This document shows, piece by piece, positions 1 through 5,965 of a stretch of DNA of 7,644 nt. A program made the position numbers and the translations under genes. The notes beneath the pieces were generated by a model. That model did not search any database. It was not told where the DNA came from and was given only the letters and a program-made list of their open reading frames with translations. The first letter of the stretch is position 1, and each line of letters starts with the position of its first letter. The DNA is from an uncultured Eubacteriales bacterium (GTDB taxonomy: Bacteria; Bacillota; Clostridia; Peptostreptococcales; Anaerovoracaceae), in assembly GCA_959021945.1 (NCBI GenBank), contig CAUEYG010000061.1, positions 1 to 7,644 on the forward strand. Direction: 5' to 3'.

Positions 1-145
1 TATCCAGCTTTTTCACCATTTCTTCTGTCATTTCAAAAGAGCTGGTCCCGGCTACAATGCTATAGCTTTCCGAATTCTCATTAACAATGGAATACGTTTC
101 CGGCGAAGCGCCTGCTACATTTTCAATAAAAGCGTACTTAAACAT
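1..145 (-). CDS. DUF6506-like small protein, 5' part only (cut by window edge)
   Basis: The first 48 codons of a minus-strand gene are present; the rest lies beyond base 1. The start is ATG at 145-143, preceded by TCAGGAGGAATT, a near-perfect Shine-Dalgarno sequence. The protein begins MFKYAFIENVAGASPETYSI and continues with a second short strand-like stretch (YSIVAGTSSFE) followed by a helix (EMTEEMVKKLD). The pattern K-x-AFI, then GA-x-PE, then a V-x-G turn and an E-rich helix resembles, from memory, the start of DUF6506 proteins, a family of roughly 100 residues with no established function. No signal peptide or membrane segment is visible in this part. It is divergent from the D-2-hydroxyacid dehydrogenase at 275, and their promoters appear to interlock. 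That a coding gene starts here is likely; the family assignment is tentative because most of the protein is missing. Confidence 0.6.
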   Translation of the reverse strand, partial: MFKYAFIENVAGASPETYSIVNENSESYSIVAGTSSFEMTEEMVKKLD

Positions 146-191
146 AATTCCTCCTGAAATTTTCTTTTTTATGCTGTAACGATTATCTGTT

Positions 192-221
192 AGTATACCA
201 TAATATCCCTGGACTTTCCAA
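192..221 (-). promoter_or_regulatory. Candidate sigma-A promoter for the leftward DUF6506-like gene
   Basis: On the minus strand, TTGGAA (221-216) and TATACT (197-192) are separated by 18 bases. The -10 hexamer is preceded by TGG, which gives an extended -10 (TGGTATACT). Matches to consensus are 4/6 for the -35 and 5/6 for the -10. The predicted transcript would begin near 185, about 40 bases before the ATG at 145. This is a pattern match only, without expression evidence. Confidence 0.5.
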
Positions 222-238
222 TGGACCTAGTGTAAAAT
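210..238 (+). promoter_or_regulatory. Candidate sigma-A promoter for the D-2-hydroxyacid dehydrogenase gene
   Basis: TGGACT (210-215) and TAAAAT (233-238) lie 17 bases apart on the plus strand, matching consensus at 4/6 and 5/6 positions. The predicted start near 245 would give a leader of about 30 bases that contains the ribosome binding site AGGGGAG. The -35 hexamer directly abuts the -35 hexamer of the opposing leftward promoter (216-221), so the two could not easily be occupied at once. The surrounding TGGACTTTCCAATGGAC contains alternating TGGA/TCCA half-sites that could also serve as an operator. Confidence 0.45.
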
Positions 239-274
239 AGCCCTTGAACCACCAAAGGAAAGGGGAGACAAACC

Positions 275-1189
275 ATGAAGATCGTAATTTTTGACGGACA
301 CACCATAAACCCCGGAGATCTTTCCTGGAAAGCATTGGAGGCCATAGGCGACCTGACGGTGTATGATGCAACTTCACCGGAGCAGGCGCTCTCCCGTATA
401 GGTGATGCGGAAATTCTCATGACCAGCAAATGCGCCATTACCAGGGAATTTATGGAACAGTGCCCTAATTTAGCATATATTGGCTCAACTGCCACTGGTT
501 ATAATAATATTGATGTGGAGGCTGCAAAAGAACTGGGAATTGCCGTAACTTACATTCCGGCCTATTCCACAGACGCCGTAGCCCAGCATACCATCGCTCT
601 CATGCTGGAGCTGTGCAATCACGTTGCCCTGCACGATGCATCTGTCAAAGACGGCCAGTGGAACAGGAGCGATTATTTTTGCTACTGGAAAGAACCCGTT
701 ACCCTCTTGGCTGGAAAGTCCCTGGGAATCATCGGCTATGGTCAAATTGGCCAAAAAGTAGGAGAAATCGCCAAAGCTCTTGGGATGAAAATCCATGTAT
801 ACAGCCAGGACAAGGAAGCCGCTGTAACGTCTGATTTTCTCACGCTTCACTGTCCTCTGACAAAGGAAAATACCGGCTTTGTCAACAGGGATTTTTTAAA
901 ACAAATGAAGCCCGGGGCGATTTTGATCAATACTGCCCGGGGCGGGTTGTTAAATGAAAGAGATGTGGCGGAGGCGCTTAAATCAGGCCTGCTGAAAGCA
1001 GCTGCAGTCGATGTGCTGTCGCAGGAACCTCCTGCTGAGGATCATCCTCTGGTGCACCTTTCAAACTGTATTGTTACACCTCATATGGCCTGGTCACCAA
1101 AGGAAATGCGCAGCATCATCTGTCAGACGCTGGCTGACAATTTAAATAGTTTTCTGCAAGGCGGAACATTAAACCGGGTTGATTTATAA
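275..1189 (+). CDS. D-2-hydroxyacid dehydrogenase, hydroxypyruvate/glyoxylate reductase type
   Basis: This 304-residue NAD(P)-dependent oxidoreductase should interconvert a 2-keto acid and a D-2-hydroxy acid in the cytosol. Hydroxypyruvate or glyoxylate is the most likely substrate class by family resemblance. The N-terminal substrate domain is followed by a Rossmann domain with GYGQIG (154-159). The catalytic set is complete: Arg222 in NTARGG, Glu251 in SQEPP and His270 in TPHMAW. The strand after the glycine motif ends in VYSQ rather than an acidic residue, so NADPH use is possible. The start is ATG at 275 with AGGGGAG seven bases upstream. One oddity: between VYSQDKEAA and TSDFLTLHCPL the protein is about 15 residues shorter than typical relatives, lacking the usual strand-plus-helix segment of the form VSLDELL. 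The frame is intact. It is transcribed alone and ends inside a terminator. Family assignment is secure; the exact substrate is not determined. Confidence 0.93.
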   Translation: MKIVIFDGHTINPGDLSWKALEAIGDLTVYDATSPEQALSRIGDAEILMTSKCAITREFMEQCPNLAYIGSTATGYNNIDVEAAKELGIAVTYIPAYSTDAVAQHTIALMLELCNHVALHDASVKDGQWNRSDYFCYWKEPVTLLAGKSLGIIGYGQIGQKVGEIAKALGMKIHVYSQDKEAAVTSDFLTLHCPLTKENTGFVNRDFLKQMKPGAILINTARGGLLNERDVAEALKSGLLKAAAVDVLSQEPPAEDHPLVHLSNCIVTPHMAWSPKEMRSIICQTLADNLNSFLQGGTLNRVDL

Positions 1190-1208
1190 TCAGCCCGGTT
1201 GCTTTTTT
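1172..1208 (+). terminator. Rho-independent terminator overlapping both convergent stop codons
   Basis: A 13-bp stem pairs 1172-1184 with 1188-1200 (one T-G wobble, 1179/1193) around a 3-base loop, followed by six T at 1203-1208. It terminates the plus-strand dehydrogenase. The stop codon TAA (1187-1189) sits in the loop and right arm, and the TGA stop of the opposing 5'-nucleotidase (1192-1190) sits in the right arm. Read on the minus strand the same stem is followed only by TTAATGTT-like sequence, so leftward termination would be weaker. Confidence 0.88.
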
Positions 1209-3151
1209 CCTTTCTTTCTGTTGCGTTTTCCAATCAGCAGGATTATCACTGCTGCCAGGGCTGCTGCTGCCAGCAGGGCTCCCAGGGCCAATGCCGCCAT
1301 TTTGTTGGGCTGTTTCAACAGCTCTGCCGGATGCATGCTGTCTATTTTAAGCTTTCGGTTTTCAACATTCTCATAACGGGCAGGAATCTGCTTGTTGTCA
1401 AAAGAATCAAGATAAGAGGCAAGGGCATACCATGCTTTTAGCTCCCGCTCCCCATCATAAAGAATATGGTCTTCATAGTTTTCTATGAGCTGTCCATTTT
1501 TGTCCTTTGGCTCAATGGACAAAAGGCCGAAAGACTGCTCTTTCACAGAACCCAGCATTTGACAGGAATATAAATCCGCCGTTACACGATAAAGCTTGTC
1601 ATCCTGCACCTCTTCCCACTTTCCTCCCCCTAAGTCCACCTGTACATCAGTAGCCCGGTTGAGAAACAGCCGTTTCGGATTATAATGATAGGACATACCT
1701 GCTGTGGAAAGTCGGGCCACCTGCATTAGATCAGATATGGTGGCGTCCACCTCTGCCACTGCTTTTAGCTCCTTTCCTGTCAGATAAGCGCTGACCAGCG
1801 GATATCCCGGGGTTCCGTCCTTTCCATACCCCAGGGACATTGCATTAAAGGCATCCGCCGCTGTAACAGGTCCCTCTCCAAAAGAAGCCCGCACTACGCC
1901 TGCAGGGACAATAGCAACATCCACCCTTTCCTGACTGCCTTGCTGTTTTTCCGCTTGTGAAACAGCATAAAGATAGGAATCTGCAATCAGGTTTCCCATA
2001 GGCTCCTCTCTCTGTTCCATAGCAAAGTCTTCAATAGGCGTGAAGGCCTTCTTGTTCTCAGCCAACACCTGCCCCAGTTTGTATCCATATTGGGAAAAAT
2101 ACTGCCTGTCCGCCAGTCTCTGAAATTTTTCCAATTGTTTCAGTACAGTTTGATCTTCCTTTACATTTTCGTCTAAGGGAATCAGCTCATAGCTTTCCAG
2201 ACTGTAAGCGCCATCATCGCCCTGCCGCAAGGTAAGATGACCCAGGTTGTCCGTATAACTGCCGCAGGAAGCAATCACGGTGTTTCCGACAATAATAGGC
2301 TCTGCCAGCTCTGTATGGGTATGCCCGCTGATAATCACATCAAGATCCGGCACCTGCTCTGCCAGTCTTTCATCTTCTGAATCCTCTGCATTCTCATAAG
2401 TACCGCTGTGAGACAGGCATACAATGAGATCTGCCTTTTCCTTGTCTTTGATTTGTTTTACAACAGATTTTGCAGTTTCTACCGGATCTTTGAAAAACAA
2501 GCCGCTTTCAGGAGCAAATTCATCTGCTTCTTTTCCTAAAAGTCCAAAGACAGCCACCCGTGCTCCGCCCCGCTGTATGATTTCATAATCCTTAACCCCG
2601 TATTGACTGCAGGCTTTTTTCAGTTCCCGGGCATTTTCCTGCTTTTCCGGGTCTGCCAGGGTCTTGTCCCAATCAATATTAGCGGAAAGGAGCGCGGGCA
2701 CGGGCTGACCCGAATCCGATGCAGCCCGGAGCATATCCGCCAGCCCTGTTGCCCGATAATCGAACTCATGATTTCCAAACGTAGTAGCGTCATACTGCAG
2801 CTGCCCCATCATACGCAGCTCAGATGCTTCTGATGAAAAAATAGTCTGATAAGGTGTTCCCATGGAAAAATCTCCTGCATCAAAAATAAAGCTGTCAGGA
2901 TACCTTTGTTTGATCTGCCGGATTGCGGTCTTGGTTTTGGCAAATCCTCCCTTTTCCGTGGTCCGGCCGTTTCTGGTTATGGTTTCTGTATCCATGTGGG
3001 AATGCATATCATGGGAAAAAAGAATAGAAACGGTATTGCTATTTTGTTTTTGCGCCTCTTCCTCTCCTGGGCGTCCCTGAGCGCTGACGCCTGTTGGCAG
3101 CAGCAGAAGGGCTGCAAGCAGCCCGGGCAGTATCTTTTTCCAGATCTTCAT
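1190..3151 (-). CDS. Secreted, membrane-anchored 5'-nucleotidase / UDP-sugar hydrolase-like metallophosphoesterase
   Basis: This 653-residue exported enzyme probably removes phosphate from nucleotides or related phospho-compounds outside the cell for salvage. Residues 1-24 form a signal peptide (MKIWKK, hydrophobic core, cleavage near VSA). The metallophosphatase domain (about 40-310) carries the dinuclear-metal motifs DMH (Asp48, His50), GDFSMG (Asp94), GNHE (126-129), SHSG (His248) and GHTH (276-279). The C-terminal 5'-nucleotidase domain (about 355-600) starts with a GNLIADS motif (386-392) and includes PAGVVR. A hydrophobic helix at about 618-640 followed by a Lys/Arg tail gives a type I membrane anchor; there is no LPXTG. 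The usual GGDG(Y/F) substrate-loop motif is not visible, so specificity is open. The start ATG has GAGGAG 11 bases upstream and overlaps the stop of a 10-codon ORF (ATGA). It is the last gene of the operon that starts with the M18 peptidase, 78 bases after the amidase. The last codons lie in the shared terminator hairpin. Confidence 0.92.
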   Translation of the reverse strand: MKIWKKILPGLLAALLLLPTGVSAQGRPGEEEAQKQNSNTVSILFSHDMHSHMDTETITRNGRTTEKGGFAKTKTAIRQIKQRYPDSFIFDAGDFSMGTPYQTIFSSEASELRMMGQLQYDATTFGNHEFDYRATGLADMLRAASDSGQPVPALLSANIDWDKTLADPEKQENARELKKACSQYGVKDYEIIQRGGARVAVFGLLGKEADEFAPESGLFFKDPVETAKSVVKQIKDKEKADLIVCLSHSGTYENAEDSEDERLAEQVPDLDVIISGHTHTELAEPIIVGNTVIASCGSYTDNLGHLTLRQGDDGAYSLESYELIPLDENVKEDQTVLKQLEKFQRLADRQYFSQYGYKLGQVLAENKKAFTPIEDFAMEQREEPMGNLIADSYLYAVSQAEKQQGSQERVDVAIVPAGVVRASFGEGPVTAADAFNAMSLGYGKDGTPGYPLVSAYLTGKELKAVAEVDATISDLMQVARLSTAGMSYHYNPKRLFLNRATDVQVDLGGGKWEEVQDDKLYRVTADLYSCQMLGSVKEQSFGLLSIEPKDKNGQLIENYEDHILYDGERELKAWYALASYLDSFDNKQIPARYENVENRKLKIDSMHPAELLKQPNKMAALALGALLAAAALAAVIILLIGKRNRKKGKKQPG

Positions 3152-3180
3152 ACCGGCTCAATCTCCTCATTGTTTATCAT
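3148..3180 (-). CDS. Possible 10-codon leader ORF translationally coupled to the 5'-nucleotidase
   Basis: The minus strand reads ATG at 3180-3178, encodes MINNEEIEPV and stops at TGA (3150-3148), which overlaps the nucleotidase ATG (3151-3149) as ATGA. AAAGGAG (3196-3190) lies nine bases before its start, a better-placed ribosome binding site than the GAGGAG at 3168-3163 used by the nucleotidase itself. The mini-ORF could therefore load ribosomes for re-initiation on the nucleotidase. An ORF of this length can arise by chance, and the peptide has no recognisable motif. Nothing suggests that it acts as a product in its own right. Confidence 0.3.
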   Translation of the reverse strand: MINNEEIEPV

Positions 3181-3229
3181 TTCGTTGTTCTCCTTTGTAT
3201 CTTTTCCTTGGTTCACGTGCTCCCATACT

Positions 3230-3799
3230 TTAGGAAGTAAATCCAAAATACAGCCTGATACCTCTGTAAATGCCTCTTGCAAAGCTCTGAGGGTCGTTTG
3301 TGAGCAAATATACATCATTCAAGTTTGTAAGATAACCCATTTCTACCAGAACAGACGGCATAGAGGTAGCCCTCAGCACATACAGGCTAGGCCGGATAAA
3401 GACGCCTCTGTTCCTCAGCCCTGTCATATCATGCAAGCCTTCTAAGATGCGTTCCGCCAGCTCATAAGCCGGTGTGCCTTCACTGTACACATAAGCTTCG
3501 CTGCCGCTGGCCGATGTGTTGGAGCTGGAATTGCAGTGCAGGCTAATAAAGTAATCTGCGCCCCATGTATTGGCTTCATAAACTCTGGCCTGCAGGCTGG
3601 TTGCATTGCTGGTACCCAGCTGTTCCTCAGGAGTATTTCTGGACAGCCGCACCTCAAACTGAGGGTCTGCTCTGAGAAGAGCCGCCAGCCTGACGCCTAC
3701 ATCATAAGTAATATCCTGTTCTCTCACACCGTTTGCTTCTGCTCCGGCATTGGGGTTTTGCGGGTTGTGGCCCTGATCGATAAATATTTTAATTGCCAT
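3230..3799 (-). CDS. N-acetylmuramoyl-L-alanine amidase, Amidase_3 type, without signal peptide
   Basis: This 189-residue zinc amidase should cleave the bond between N-acetylmuramic acid and L-alanine of the stem peptide in peptidoglycan. It is essentially a bare Amidase_3 catalytic domain. The zinc and catalytic residues are all visible: His11 (DQGHNP), Glu27 (GVREQDI), His88 (SLHCNS) and Glu153 (LVEMGYLTN). The ATG at 3799 has AAGGAGG eight bases upstream. The protein starts directly with the first beta strand (MAIKIFIDQGH), so it has neither a signal peptide nor cell-wall-binding repeats. How it reaches the wall is unclear; release by mother-cell lysis, as known for the Bacillus CwlC type, is one option, and another secretion route is possible. 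It follows the DUF6933-like gene and precedes the 5'-nucleotidase on the same strand without a terminator. The family call is secure; the cellular role is inferred. Confidence 0.92.
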   Translation of the reverse strand: MAIKIFIDQGHNPQNPNAGAEANGVREQDITYDVGVRLAALLRADPQFEVRLSRNTPEEQLGTSNATSLQARVYEANTWGADYFISLHCNSSSNTSASGSEAYVYSEGTPAYELAERILEGLHDMTGLRNRGVFIRPSLYVLRATSMPSVLVEMGYLTNLNDVYLLTNDPQSFARGIYRGIRLYFGFTS

Positions 3800-3885
3800 T
3801 GCAAGTTCCTCCTTTTTCTACTCCTTCAGTATATGCAGGAAGAAACGTCCCCGAGCCTGTCTGTCCCGGGCCATTGGCAAATCGG

Positions 3886-4392
3886 TTATAATTTTTCCAG
3901 CTTTTCCAGCAGTCGGTCCACGGGAGGCTCCATCTCCGGGTCTCCGGCGCATCTGGTGGGCGTTTTGTTGAGAATATCATTGAGCACCGGCTGACGGGCG
4001 CTGGCGGAATCCACGGCAATATCATTCCACATCATCAGGTCCACCGCCTTATTGAGGTAAGCCACCTGACTGCGTCCATGGGTTTTTGTAAACTCCCCTG
4101 CCCCTGCCCTTTCTTTGTATCGTTTCCAGTGCACTGCCGAAAGGCCCATTTCGTGAAAGGAGTTCTCCATCTCCTGAAGAATTTGTTCCATTAAGGAATC
4201 TTTTTCCTCAGCGCCTGTTCCTGCCAGCACAAAGGAAAAACGAGTAGCGCAGTTAACACTGATGACAGAGGGACGCCCCTGCAGCAGCACAACGTGCAGA
4301 TCCCAGCAGAACAAGTCATTGAGTTTATCCCCATAAGGGGGCTTTTTCATTTTAAAAAAGCGTTCCATTGGAATGGTAATTCCCAGCTGCAT
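3886..4392 (-). CDS. DUF6933-like protein of unknown function
   Basis: I place the start at ATG 4392-4390 (168 residues, MQLGITIPMERFF...), because AAAGGAG lies six bases before it. The longer reading from TTG at 4410 would put that ribosome binding site inside the coding sequence. From memory, the layout resembles DUF6933. It has a Trp-x-Leu-x-VVLLQGRPSVISVN stretch after a proline-rich start (WDLHVVLL), a helical middle with Trp and Tyr (SAVHWKRYKE), and the pattern FTKTHGRSQVAYLNKAVDLM. The function of such proteins is not known to me. It appears soluble, with no signal peptide or membrane helix, and ends in a charged helix (RLLEKLEKL). It begins 25 bases after the M18 aminopeptidase stop and precedes the amidase by 86 bases, so it is almost certainly co-transcribed. 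The gene is secure; the domain name is tentative. Confidence 0.8.
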   Translation of the reverse strand: MQLGITIPMERFFKMKKPPYGDKLNDLFCWDLHVVLLQGRPSVISVNCATRFSFVLAGTGAEEKDSLMEQILQEMENSFHEMGLSAVHWKRYKERAGAGEFTKTHGRSQVAYLNKAVDLMMWNDIAVDSASARQPVLNDILNKTPTRCAGDPEMEPPVDRLLEKLEKL

Positions 4393-4398
4393 GGCAAA

Positions 4399-4405
4399 CT
4401 CCTTT
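4399..4405 (-). promoter_or_regulatory. Ribosome binding site that fixes the DUF6933-like start
   Basis: AAAGGAG on the minus strand, six bases before the ATG at 4392-4390. It argues for this ATG over the in-frame TTG at 4410-4408, which lacks a comparable upstream site and whose reading frame would run through this element. Confidence 0.75.
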
Positions 4406-4417
4406 CCCAAATTACCT

Positions 4418-5797
4418 TTAAATTTCGCTCAAGAATACTTTGTAAGCCCGGTAAGCTTCATATACGTCGGCCTTGGAAACCACTTCCCACGGAGCATGCA
4501 TATTGATTACCGGCACTCCTGCATCAATTACGTTCATCACATAGTTTCCCATAATATAGGCGATGGTCCCGCCGCCGCCCTGGTCCACTTTTCCCAGCTC
4601 TGCAGTCTGATAATTGACTCTGGCATCGTCTAAAATCCGTCTTAACTCTGCCATATATTCCGGGTTGGCGTCATTGCACCCGCTCTTTCCCCTGGCTCCT
4701 GTATATTTGTTGAACACAACGCCGTTTCCAAGAAAGGCGGCATTTTTCTTTTCTGTAACACTGAGGTACAACGGGTCTACTGCTGCGCTTACATCGCTGG
4801 ACAGCATTTTTGTATTGGTCAGGGCCCTCCTGACTTTAATCTGGGACTCACCATCAATGCAGGCCATCAGTTCAGCAATGGTGTTTTCCATAAACAGGGA
4901 CTGGGCCCCGGTAGCGCCTACGCTGCCGATTTCTTCTTTGTCCACCAAAAAACAGCAGTTTGTATATTGACAAGATTCTGCTTCCAGCAGCGCCATAAGG
5001 GATGTATATGCACAGACTCTGTCGTCATGTCCGTACCCCATTACCATGCTCCGATCCAAACCGCAGTCTCTGGCCTTGCCGCTGGGAACCACTTCTACCT
5101 CTGCGCTGAGAAAATCTTCTTCTTCCATATTGTAAGTCTCTTTTAAGATGCGAAGGATGTTTGCTTTTACTGCATCTTTTTCCTCCCCTTTCAGCGGGAT
5201 GCTCCCTATTGTTACGTCCAGGTTTTCTCCCTCAATGACCTTGGCTCCTGCTGTTTTCATCTGGTCAGCGGCTAGATGAATTAACAGGTCGCTGATTCCA
5301 AAAACAGGATCATCTTCCTTTTCTCCTATGACAACATCCACCTTGGTTCCGTCCTTTTTGATCACTACGCCATAAAGAGACAAGGGCAGAGTCACCCATT
5401 GGTACTTTTTGATTCCACCGTAATAATGGGTATCCAGCAGGGCAAAGCCTTCACTTTCATACAATGGGTTCTGCTTTAAATCCAGCCGCGGCGAGTCAAT
5501 GTGCGCTCCCAAAATGCGCATCCCCTCTTCAAGAGGTTTTTCCCCTATGACAAAGAGCGCAATATTTTTGTTCATGTTCAAGGCGTACACTTTGTCCCCT
5601 GCCTTGAGCTGATCTCCCTGTTTTATGATCTGGGCCAGGTCACGAAATCCCCTCTCTTTTGCCATCTCCAGGGTTAATTCCACACAGGCTCTCTCTGTTT
5701 TTCCTCTGGACAAAAAGTCTTTGTAGCCTTCGCTAAAATCCATGACCGCCTTTTGTTCTTTATCCGTATATTTTTTCCACGCGTTTTCTCTGTACAT
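4418..5797 (-). CDS. apeA: M18 family metallo-aminopeptidase (aspartyl aminopeptidase family)
   Basis: This 459-residue cytosolic enzyme should remove N-terminal residues from peptides using two metal ions; members often prefer acidic residues. It has the full family length (about 450-470). The expected metal and catalytic residues are visible: His99 in GAHIDSPRLD, Asp258/259 in YGHDDR, Glu288/Glu289 in VDKEEIGS, Asp335 in SSDVSAA and His434 in NMHAPWE. The insert between His99 and GHDDR matches the M18 domain II. No signal peptide is present. The start ATG follows AGGGGAG after five bases, and a strong promoter lies upstream at 5855-5883. It is the first gene of the probable operon with the DUF6933-like gene, the amidase and the 5'-nucleotidase. 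The symbol reflects the ApeA (aminopeptidase 1) branch of M18 by overall resemblance; the family call is more certain than the symbol. Confidence 0.95.
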   Translation of the reverse strand: MYRENAWKKYTDKEQKAVMDFSEGYKDFLSRGKTERACVELTLEMAKERGFRDLAQIIKQGDQLKAGDKVYALNMNKNIALFVIGEKPLEEGMRILGAHIDSPRLDLKQNPLYESEGFALLDTHYYGGIKKYQWVTLPLSLYGVVIKKDGTKVDVVIGEKEDDPVFGISDLLIHLAADQMKTAGAKVIEGENLDVTIGSIPLKGEEKDAVKANILRILKETYNMEEEDFLSAEVEVVPSGKARDCGLDRSMVMGYGHDDRVCAYTSLMALLEAESCQYTNCCFLVDKEEIGSVGATGAQSLFMENTIAELMACIDGESQIKVRRALTNTKMLSSDVSAAVDPLYLSVTEKKNAAFLGNGVVFNKYTGARGKSGCNDANPEYMAELRRILDDARVNYQTAELGKVDQGGGGTIAYIMGNYVMNVIDAGVPVINMHAPWEVVSKADVYEAYRAYKVFLSEI

Positions 5798-5854
5798 GTT
5801 TTCTCCCCTCTATTAAAGTAAGTATTAATTTATGTTTTTCCTTGATTCCCTTTC

Positions 5855-5883
5855 AGTATACGCTAAATCTGTTTTTTTGTAAA
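5855..5883 (-). promoter_or_regulatory. Sigma-A promoter of the M18-DUF6933-amidase-nucleotidase operon
   Basis: Minus-strand TTTACA (5883-5878) and TATACT (5860-5855) are 17 bases apart, each matching consensus at 5/6 positions, with an A-rich spacer beginning. Transcription would start near 5848, giving a leader of about 50 bases before the ATG at 5797. It lies just downstream of the terminator of the SPFH/RHH cluster, so the two transcription units are well separated. Confidence 0.8.
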
Positions 5884-5907
5884 ATACCGGTTATCCCGGG
5901 AATGTAT

Positions 5908-5956
5908 AAAAACGAGGCGCTGCATCAGGTATTTTGATTTCCTAATGCAGCGCCCC
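5908..5956 (-). terminator. Rho-independent terminator after the YbjQ-SPFH-RHH cluster
   Basis: On the minus strand, 5956-5941 pairs with 5929-5914 to form a 16-bp GC-rich stem (two G-T wobbles) with an 11-base loop, followed by a T tract (5912-5908). The hairpin begins nine bases after the stop of the ribbon-helix-helix gene. On the plus strand no T tract follows, so it works in one direction only. Together with the promoter at 5855-5883 it accounts for most of the 168-base gap 5798-5965. Confidence 0.9.
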
Positions 5957-5965
5957 TGCAAAAAT

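Noticed and set aside
1249..1300. GCTGCTGCC-type repeats resembling a small tandem array.
   Set aside because: They simply encode the Ala/Leu-rich C-terminal membrane helix of the 5'-nucleotidase.
3152..3229. A 19-codon ORF on the minus strand starting at an ATG just after the amidase stop (MGAREPRKRY...).
   Set aside because: No ribosome binding site lies ahead of its ATG, and its composition looks like random translation of the purine-rich leader; the 10-codon ORF in the same gap is far better supported.
2906..3445. A 179-codon plus-strand open frame across the nucleotidase start and the amidase end.
   Set aside because: It lies antisense to two well-supported genes with complete catalytic motifs, has no good ribosome binding site and its translation has no recognisable domain.
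3800..3885. An 18-codon arginine-rich ORF on the minus strand (MARDRQARGRFF...) between the DUF6933-like gene and the amidase.
   Set aside because: There is no Shine-Dalgarno sequence before its ATG. The gap is otherwise a normal leader carrying the amidase ribosome binding site.
4327..4346. Terminator-like CCCC-ATAA-GGGG followed by a T tract on the plus strand.
   Set aside because: The stem is only four to five base pairs, and it is antisense inside the DUF6933-like coding sequence where no plus-strand gene is seen.
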